This document shows positions 56,198-64,000 of a stretch of 64,000 bases of DNA, piece after piece. Within the stretch, counting starts at the first letter, position 1. Each line of letters starts with the position of its first letter. A model generated the notes under the pieces. It had not been told where the DNA came from, ran no database searches, and worked only from the letters and a program-made list of their open reading frames with translations. The stretch is from Trachythela sp. YZ-2020 (Eukaryota > Cnidaria > Anthozoa > Malacalcyonacea > Clavulariidae), in assembly GCA_016169945.1 (NCBI GenBank), contig JADLSH010000368.1, positions 124,001 to 188,000 on the forward strand, read 5' to 3'. A program made the translations under genes and the position numbers.

Positions 56198-57647
56198 GAT
56201 GTTCGAGAAACGTGAGCAAATATCCGCGCATTATTCTTATGCATCAAATTACTCATCAAATTCTTGCATCACTGATTCACTGACCATTCTGAATTCTGAT
56301 TGCGGGCAAAATGCATCAGTCAGATGCAGTATTTTTGATCGCGGGCTAAATGCATCAGTCAGCATGGTCAGCATCCATCTCGTAGGCATGAAAACAATGG
56401 TTTTCATGACGTGCCGTTGGGAAAACTCGGCCAAGAGGACTCGGGACTGTTGCACCACTGATGCACTCCCACTGCAATATAATACTCCCACTGTAATATA
56501 ATACTACCACTGTAATATAATATAGCTCAGTGTAAACTCCTTACCCAACGTGACGTATGACGCATCCACTGAGCTAAATACAACTCAGTGGATGCATCAC
56601 ATACAAAACAGCGACATATTTAGCGAAATGAATTCGCGACAACAAACCGTACAACTTGAGAAAGGCGAAATTTTGTACATCGTGTCCACTTTGGTTTTGT
56701 TTTGATTTTTTAAGATGAAAATATATCGTTTTTAAGAATGATTGAGAAAGTGTAGGATAGTATAAGTCAATATGAGCGCAAGTAATGAATTTTAAGGTGT
56801 TTAGGATAAAAAGAAACGAACGTAACCTTCGATCAGTTCGACTATCTGCTCTATTTTTAGTATAGTCACTATTTTGTATAAATTAGCATACATATTTGTA
56901 TGTCAGTTCGTTTGACTGATGCATTCGCATCAGTTGCATCAGTCTGGATCCGCCCATATTATTTTATTTATTGTCTCACTGCCGCCGCCGGACATGTCCT
57001 GTGCACAACGGTGTTTGTTGGCGCACAAATCGATTGAAGTGCTTCTACCTCTGAGAGATTACATAGTGCTGTTATAGAATAATATATGTTTCAATGTGGA
57101 AATTATCACAATTTATGGTATTTAACTAATATAAATTAATAGGCCATTCAACTTTTAGACTTCAACCTACTTTATATGTGGACTTTCAGTGTCTTGTATT
57201 ATCCTACACATGTGGTCAATGTCAAATGTTTTTTATGACAGTGGGATACTGAGCTATATGTTTGATTGATACATGTATTTGGCACAAAGTTGATCACCAA
57301 GTGCTGCACTGTCCCACTAGTGGCCACCTTAACTTGAGTATCAGGCATTTCTGCGGTTAGGCCTTGGTTTGTTAGCCACCTATGTTGAAGAACCTTAGGA
57401 AGGCTAAGAAAAAATTCCCTGAATAGAGAGATACACTTCAAAATTGTATAGCCCATTAAACTATTTGTTTGTGATTTCATCTAGATTATCAGTGAAGTAA
57501 ACTGGAACCATCAGTGAAAGATGAATTAACATTTTTAATTAAATATTTATTAAACATCTTTATCAATATATGTTGTATTGTGACTCTACTGTCTCTTGGG
57601 GGCAAGTGCACTTTTAATAGCTCAGCCCCTTGATTGGATCGATTGGC
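56198..57647. other. gene-poor stretch with short repeats
   Basis: Contains two copies of a CGGGC.AAATGCATCAGTCAG motif (about 56303 and 56341) and three tandem units of CTGTAATATAATACTACCA type (56463-56524). No gene supported. Confidence 0.4.
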
Positions 57648-57709
57648 TTAACCCATTAATTGGCAAATTTTACTCATCAGTGGTAGAGTACTGCCAATTA
57701 ATGGGTTAA
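57648..57709. repeat. small foldback MITE (TTAACCCATTA type)
   Basis: 18-bp perfect inverted ends (TTAACCCATTAATTGGCA and its complement) around a 26-bp loop. CTTGATTGGATCG occurs on both sides. Confidence 0.8.
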
Positions 57710-58205
57710 CTGCGCTTGATTGGATCGGCTAAACTTTAGCTGCTTTTTGGGTAATGGGTTACCTAGAAAAGAGCCAGACTCCCACTATGGAGGAATTTTA
57801 CCCATCTGGAAGGAGAGATTCCACTTCTAAAATGTGCAAGGACATCTGGTAGGGGAGGGGGTCAACATCCATTTTCCTTCATGGGGAGGAAGTCGTTTTA
57901 CCTGCACAGAGAAGCACCTTTCCAAGTCACCTAAATCAGCTATGTGGGCATGCCAAGAAAGTTGGATGTGTGTACACTAGGAGTAAAGCAAACATCACTC
58001 TCACACCAGACATCTAATGTGAAAGTTGAAGCATGAGGCAAAGCTGCTGTAATAGAAAGCATGATGTTTTACAGATCACATATTGGCCTTATGGCTTATT
58101 TATTAAATTAGATATGTTTCCCCAATAAAACATTCTCAAAAGATGAAATATTATTCTAAGCCTATTTATGTGGCAATTAATGTTTAGTGTTGTCACAATA
58201 ATTCC

Positions 58206-58236
<31 letters not shown>

Positions 58237-58970
58237 CAGTTTATGATATCCGTGTATTGATCATCTTTCAGTTACATGGACAAAGATGACAATCTGTCAA
58301 CCAATCTTTCTATGAAAGGTGCTGCGTGAGAATTATACATGGAGGCCAATTTCATTAGATTGTGGGTTGGCCAGTTGCAGTTAACAGTTATTATTCTTGA
58401 AAATGTCAAAATTTTGGGCAAATTTGGATGTAAAATTTGTAGGGAAACAAGCTTGCTTGCTAAAAAAGTGAGAACCAACTTTAAAGCAGGTGTAGAAATG
58501 AAATGCAACCATGTCCATGAAGGCATGAAGACTATAAAATGCAGTAAAAGGTTTAAGTTCCATTCCAACAAACTTTTAACCCTTGCATTCGTTTATAAGC
58601 AATTGGTTCGCCAGAAGAGGCATCTATGTCCCAGAATTTATAGACATAAGTTACTGTCATGGTCGTCTCCACGATCGACTTTGAAATCGCATTTAAATCC
58701 ATTCGTTCGTCTATATTCCACGATGCAAACTACTAGAAAAGTAATTTACACACTAAAAAATGTGTTTGAGTTCAAATATGTGTTTTTTCCTCAAGAAATA
58801 GCCGACTTTTCAAGATGATTTATTCCAAATGTAATTGTTTTTATAGTAAAATTAAATACACACGTTCCTACTTTTTTTCCAAAATAGCGACTTCGAGCCT
58901 TTATATCTCCGAAACTAAAAGTCTAAGCCAAAAACTAATCTAGAACTTATTAACTAACTTTTTATGTTTT
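57710..58970. other. no gene recognised
   Basis: Contains an (AT)n microsatellite (58205-58240). Open frames on both strands at 58272-58818 overlap each other and show no recognisable domain, so neither is called. Confidence 0.4.
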
Positions 58971-59332
58971 TATGTCTGTTATGTTATGTGCCAGAAATGG
59001 TATGATGGAGTTAAATATATATTTATTATTGATGGTTAGGGTACTTTATAGTAGGGTACATTATATGTAAGTATAATACCATGAGTGACTTTCCCCTCAA
59101 AGTGGATTTAAAATCACACCATGAAGTCAACACCGAAAAGTCGATTGCAACTTGTAGTAGAAGTAAGTAACTTTATTTCTTCATTTGACACAATATTTTA
59201 GCAATTTTTTGACAATGTATATTCGACTATTAAGTCTACTATAATTTGCTAATATAAAGAACCCTAACCATCAATAATAAATATATATTTAACTCCATCA
59301 TACCATTTCTGGCACATAACATAACAGACATA
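58971..59332. repeat. perfect 72-bp inverted repeat with 218-bp spacer
   Basis: 58971-59042 (TATGTCTGTTATG start) is the exact reverse complement of 59261-59332. It lies about 370 bp beyond the stop of the fucosyltransferase gene, which reads toward it. The spacer is AT-rich and non-coding. Confidence 0.9.
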
Positions 59333-59705
59333 ACACATACACATAATATATCATAACATACAAACAGCAATAATACAAAATTATTAATAAAACAAAAATA
59401 ATATAGCAACAATGTGAGCTTGGGCTGCCTGTGGATACAATGGGTTATACTAGACATTTGGCAAACATTTAATTTAATTTAATTCCTGTCTATCGCAAAC
59501 AATCAAGATAGAGAGATATTTTTCTGTTCAATATAAGTTTCATAATTGTTCGAATAGTTGATGAAAAACACCTTCAGTTCACCTTGGTGTTGCCCACCCA
59601 AATAATCACCACGCGTCAGGTGTAAGTTGTGCAACTCAGTATCCGTTTTAGAAGCATGCCTGACATCCCTGAATCCCACAGGAAACGTTTACGGGAATAC
59701 ACTTG

Positions 59706-60914
59706 TTAAAGACGGTTAGCTGTTAACGTTTTACCAGCGCTTTTTAAGGTACTATTTATCGCCCAGTCTTTGTACGCTCTTAATTTGCAAAAATCTGCCT
59801 TAAGTCCTTCCCTGTGCCATTTTCCTTGAGACACAGCCTCACATATCTGGCACCAGTGACCAAATTTTCGTTCCCAATATTTTCCTATAACTGTATCACT
59901 AATATCACCCAGACCTTTCACCTTCCATTCTACAAACTTATTGTACTCTGTCTCATTGTTCATCAAAAATTTGAGGCGATCAGCTAAATCTTTGGGAGAC
60001 TTAAAATCTCTAACATTAACGATAGCATTCTTTAGATTTCCAGGGAAAAATTCGTAAATTTTGTCTGTGCTCATAACTATCGGTACCGCACCAGCATTCA
60101 ATGCATGAAGAATTTGATCGTCGACAAAATAATCACAATCCTGGTTAAAGAATACGATAACAAACTTGTAGGAACGCTCTAGATTTTGTTTTAACTTCTT
60201 AAAATCAGCACCGTAACGTTTTTTTAAGCCATCTTTATTATGCAAACAACCACCGTAGGAGTCGACCTTTATGTATTTCATTAATTGTCGTAAATAGGCA
60301 GTTCTTACTTTTTCGCAGTTGCTAAAAGCAGCCATGATATCTCCAGTTTTATTTTCGAATGCTATTGGAGGTTCTAGACTTGGCTTCTTAAAGCCAGGTG
60401 TTGGAAAATCAGAATCTAGCCGATAACTTCTTAATAAATGAAACTGTGACATGTAGGTTGCCTTCCTTAATACAGGAGTATAGACAGGATTCTCAAGAGT
60501 AGTAAGAATCCAGGGAATATGTTTAGAGGGAGGTAATGGGTAAGGGTCTCTTGAATGAACAATAAAAGCTTTAGCCTCCTTGATGCGAGAACGATCAACT
60601 GTCACTTCGCAGGCGACTGGACATTGACCACGCTCGTTACCCTTTTTCCAAACTCCTTCGGTTATTTTTGCTGGTTTTCCCCACAATTTGGACCAAAAGA
60701 GCAGCACGATTTTTTGATTTTGTAATTTTTGTCCTCCTGAATCGTTGAGAACAGCTTCGTACGGCACTGGAGTGTTGATATTGACGGAAACTCCTGTCAT
60801 ATACGCCAATATTCCGCCGAGAATGACAAGAAAAACAAGGAAAATGTAAAATAAAACAAGCTTCCTGGCGGATGGTGACGCGGCCATAATACTAGGATTG
60901 CCTCCCGGGAGCAA
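59706..60914 (-). CDS. alpha-1,3-fucosyltransferase-like (GT10) type II membrane protein
   Basis: GT10 enzymes transfer fucose from GDP-fucose to glycans in the Golgi. This intact 402-codon single-exon gene has a short cytosolic tail, one membrane segment (residues about 19-42) and a lumenal region. Residues about 80-200 resemble the acceptor-side domain (WILTTLENPVY, LLRSYRLDSDFPTP). Residues about 245-350 form the donor domain, with YKFVIVFFNQDCDYFVDDQILHALNAGAVPIVM and SPKDLADRLKFLMNN..EYNKFVEWK. The usual FENS and TEK motifs of the donor loop read FFNQ and DDQ here, so the conserved Glu and Lys are missing; activity or donor choice may differ. Start: Met 60914, with a second Met (MAASPS) nine codons later equally possible. 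Confidence 0.85.
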   Translation of the reverse strand: MLPGGNPSIMAASPSARKLVLFYIFLVFLVILGGILAYMTGVSVNINTPVPYEAVLNDSGGQKLQNQKIVLLFWSKLWGKPAKITEGVWKKGNERGQCPVACEVTVDRSRIKEAKAFIVHSRDPYPLPPSKHIPWILTTLENPVYTPVLRKATYMSQFHLLRSYRLDSDFPTPGFKKPSLEPPIAFENKTGDIMAAFSNCEKVRTAYLRQLMKYIKVDSYGGCLHNKDGLKKRYGADFKKLKQNLERSYKFVIVFFNQDCDYFVDDQILHALNAGAVPIVMSTDKIYEFFPGNLKNAIVNVRDFKSPKDLADRLKFLMNNETEYNKFVEWKVKGLGDISDTVIGKYWERKFGHWCQICEAVSQGKWHREGLKADFCKLRAYKDWAINSTLKSAGKTLTANRL

Positions 60915-61156
60915 ATTTTCTTAATAAATTAAGTGATAACAAGGAAATGATATGATAACCTGCAAAATAAGGAAATAAGACAAAAGGAAATCACTACCGT
61001 GTCAGTGGTTTTATATGTGATAAAAAATCATGTTAATTTACATAAATTTAGCTTTGATTTTCTCGGCTTAGAAAATGTTTATTTTTAAAATTACTTCGCC
61101 AATGAACTCATAAGATGGATCGTTTTTCAAGCCATTTAAAACACTCGCAGTTCGTG

Positions 61157-61211
61157 CTTTATCAGATATAAAACACTCGTGCTGCACACTCGTGTTTTAT
61201 ATCTGATAAAG
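61157..61211. repeat. perfect 25-bp-arm hairpin
   Basis: CTTTATCAGATATAAAACAC begins the left arm. The right arm is its complement, with a 5-base loop (CTGCA). It lies upstream of the fucosyltransferase gene. Isolated foldback repeat. Confidence 0.9.
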
Positions 61212-61520
61212 GACTTTAAATAGTACATTAAAAGTCGAGTCCTTTGATGCCAGCAGAATCAACCTGGTGTTGCTTGGGGGACTGGGACTTAGGAACGCGA
61301 TTGTAAACAAACACTATAACTTATATTACATTTTGCTTCTGTTACTTACTAAAATGCGAATATTTCAAGGAGAAGTCTGTTTGTCTAGCTCAAAATCGTT
61401 CTCCAGTGCCGAAAAAGGTTCCTATTCTTAGTAAGTGAATATAGTAATTTTCTATCTGTAAATGTCGTGCCATATTTGGCAATTTAATATCATATTCTCA
61501 TATTCTGCGAGTAAACAAAT

Positions 61521-63482
61521 AGTCTAGGACCTGTATATGAGGTTGTATGCATTTCATTTAGGACAGATTATCTCAACTGTTTTAGGGTAAAATGACCATG
61601 GCGGTCAACATGGCATATGTGCCAAAACCCGAATCCGGTGCGAAAGTCCTTAAAATGACCACGCCCAGAAATTACACTGCCGACATAGCTCCATCTCCTG
61701 AACCATCAAAGCTACAGACTTTCTGAAGTGCTTATAGTGTTTAGAATGGTTGCTTTTAGGGTGCTCACTGGAGGGTGATATTTGTCTAGGTATCATATTT
61801 TACAAGAAAATGACTATGCACCATCCCAGGTCAACTGCCAATTATGCATCAAATTACTCATTCACCTGCCAAAGTCTATGTTTTCTTATTTCCTAAAAAA
61901 ATTTGCCATAGGATCAAAAACTATACTTATTCCAATATAATAATAGATTTCATCAGGGTTGATATTGTTAAGTTGAAATACAATACAGTTTATTTCACTT
62001 ACCCCACGCCAAAACACGATTTCAGCCATATTTTGCCGTTTTATTCGCTTTTTATCACCGAGGCTCACACATATTATCCACAAATTATACTTGAACATAA
62101 TGATAGTTGACTAAAGAATAATTCAACCAAGTTTCGTCAGGTTTTGAAGCAGTGCAGTGCATTTTATCTTCGAAATCATAGAAGCGATGTTTTCAATTAT
62201 CGCGCCAGTGCAATGTCTCGCCGCTTCTCTGACCGATTTATCACACTTTTCGTCGTCAAATGTAGTTAGATAACAGTATCCAGAAATACTTGATTGTGAA
62301 AGTTCCAATCGAAAATTGATAACCTAACTGCCAATCCGTGGCAATAAATGGCCCTATGTGTTTCATAAACATGAATAAAAATATCATGCCCCGAGTAATT
62401 TGAAAGGCACGCGCAATCTTCACGAAAACACCGCGTGGGCTTGATGACAGGGGGGTGGAATTTTTTCACGAATACATTTGTTCGTTAACACGACAACTCT
62501 GACAGTGGTCACAAATTGGTCACAAACGTATTCGTGAAAAATTCCACCCCCAGATCAAGCCCACGCGGTGTTTTCGTGAAGATTGCGCGTGACTTTCAAA
62601 TTACTTGGGCATTATATTTTTATTCATGTTTATGAAACACATAGGCCATTTATTGCCGCGGATTGGCAGTTAGGTTATCAATTTTTCGATTGGAACTTTT
62701 CTACAATCAAGTATTTCTGGATACTGTTATCTAACTACATTTGACGACGAAAAAGTGTGATAAATCGGTCAGAGAAGCGGCGAGACATTGCACTGGCGCG
62801 ATAATTGGGCAAAACATCGCTTCTATGATTTCGAAGATAAAATGCACTGCACTGCTTCAAAACCTGACGAAACTTGGTTGAATTATTCTTTAGTCAACTA
62901 TCATTATGTTCAAGTATAATTTGTGGATAATGTGTGAGCCCGGTGATAAAAAGCGAATAAAACGGCAAAATATGGCTGAAATCGTGTTTTGGTGTGGGGT
63001 AAGTGAAATAAACTGTATTGTATCTCAACTTAAAAATATCAACCCTGATGAAATCTATTATTATTATATTGGAATAAGTATAGTTTTTTATCCTATGGCA
63101 AAAATGTTTAGGAAATAAGAAAACATAGACTTTGGCAGGTGAATGAGTAATTTGATGCATAATTAGCAGTTGACCTGGATGGTGCATAGTCATTTTCTTG
63201 TAAAATATTATATCTAGACAAATATCACCCTCCATTGAGCACCCTAAAAGCACTCATTCTAAACACTATAAGCACTTCAGAAAGTCTGTAGCTTTGATGG
63301 TTCAGGAGATGGAGCTATGTCGGCAATGCCGTTTCTGGGCGTGGTCATTTTCAGGACTTTCGCACCGGATTCGGGTTTTGGCACATATGCCATGTTGACC
63401 GCCATGGTCATTTTACCCTAAAACAGTTGAGATAATCTGTCCTAAATGAAATGCATACAACCTCATATACAGGTCCTAGACT
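61521..63482. repeat. giant inverted repeat: 961-bp arms, 40-bp spacer
   Basis: 61521-62481 and 62522-63482 are reverse complements with scattered substitutions and few indels; spacer 62482-62521. The arms start AGTCTAGGACCTGTATATG. No clear target duplication flanks them. The short ORFs in the arms occur as mirrored pairs and look like chance. It could be a foldback transposon or an inverted duplication. A transcript across it would form a ~1-kb hairpin. Confidence 0.92.
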
Positions 63483-63874
63483 AAAACGAAATTTGACTTA
63501 GTTGAGTGTGTGTTTGAAATTCAATAGATTAAACTAGGTTAAATTGTTGTGAGATAGAAAGGCAAAGGACTGATGATGTTTCTCTGAAGTCGCTGCCTTA
63601 GCTGCCAATTGACAAAGTTATCTTTCATTTGGCCTTTCACAAATCATCCTGGACTTCCTGTTGTTTGCGTCACTAGGTGGTCTTTGAAAATTGCTTTTGA
63701 TCAGATCTTTTCAAAACATGTCGTCTACAACCATACTGTTCAGTTGATTCAAGGTTTAAACTCTAAAGGGTCAGTTTCCATGTCTTAGCTTAATGTTATC
63801 ATAACATTTGGTCCCTTAAAATTTATCATTATATTCTAGACATGCAAGTCAACGGGCTAGATGTAATATATCAT
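63483..63874. other. no gene recognised
   Basis: Unremarkable AT-rich sequence between two inverted repeats. Confidence 0.3.
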
Positions 63875-64000
63875 ACACGAGAAGGAGTTTATTATAGTGA
63901 TTTGAAACACCGAAAAGTATGTTGAAAAACAAGGCACTAGCCGAGTTTTTAACATACTTTGAGGTGTTTTTAAATCACTATTATAAACGACTTCGAGTGT
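63875..64000. repeat. foldback repeat at window edge
   Basis: Arms of about 55 bp (ACACGAGAAGGAGTTTATTA; right arm complementary, ending CGAGTGT at 64000) around a ~15-base loop. It may continue beyond the window. Confidence 0.8.

Noticed and set aside
58272..58818. 159-codon (+) and 99-codon (-) ORFs
   Set aside because: They overlap on opposite strands and neither has a recognisable domain, splice context or start context strong enough to choose.
61844..63253. Mirrored ORF pairs of 70-119 codons
   Set aside because: They occur in both arms of the palindrome with differing lengths and no recognisable domain.

Overview
The window looks like AT-rich nuclear DNA from an invertebrate animal, most likely a cnidarian. 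That is an inference from its content: a kinetochore KNTC1/Rod gene, a GT10 fucosyltransferase, L2/CR1-, Penelope-, BEL/Pao- and Ngaro-type retroelements, HECT/integrase DNA transposons and many foldback MITEs. No search was run, so the species is not claimed. Only two ordinary host genes are clear: KNTC1 (13465-20157, +), which has no introns and is broken by seven one-base length changes, and an intact single-exon fucosyltransferase-like gene (59706-60914, -). Everything else recognisable is mobile or repetitive.

Layout. 231-5845: a tandemly duplicated block carrying a 19-bp minisatellite, invaded by an L2/CR1-like LINE (545-3695, -) and a 571-bp MITE. 5846-13464: gene-poor, with terminal-repeat elements at 7681-8133 and 11165-12464. 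13465-20157: KNTC1. 20594-22700: a MITE, then a 5'-truncated Penelope-like element with a GIY-YIG domain and a candidate hammerhead ribozyme. 22738-26940: a decayed tyrosine-recombinase retrotransposon (RNase H, recombinase, proline/arginine-rich ORF, SGNH hydrolase) whose non-coding middle holds ~63-bp repeats and nested foldback elements. 27829-28618: a dead integrase-like transposase. 28648-30218: two hAT-like MITEs with 8-bp target duplications.

30697-46382 is the most interesting object: a ~15.7-kb DNA transposon with 350-bp terminal inverted repeats made of short AT-rich sub-repeats. It carries two convergent intron-containing genes: a UBZ-like zinc finger plus HECT ubiquitin-ligase protein (+) and a DDE integrase-like transposase with a helix-turn-helix (-). 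It has been hit repeatedly. A BEL/Pao element (32300-37775, target duplication ATAAT) sits in the ligase coding sequence. A hAT-like element (39777-42499, target duplication TGTAAAAC) sits in a ligase intron, and inside that lies another element whose ends are dense arrays of the palindrome TTCATGAA.

47086-54728 is a nearly complete Ngaro-type retrotransposon on the minus strand (gag, RT, RNase H, tyrosine recombinase) with diagnostic split direct repeats and a 1.3-kb intron filled by a 32-bp tandem repeat. 54729-59700 is gene-poor. Downstream of the fucosyltransferase gene, 61521-63482 is a giant inverted repeat (two 961-bp arms, 40-bp spacer), and the window ends in another foldback repeat. 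Several frame breaks are single-base homopolymer changes, so some apparent pseudogenes may be sequencing artefacts.
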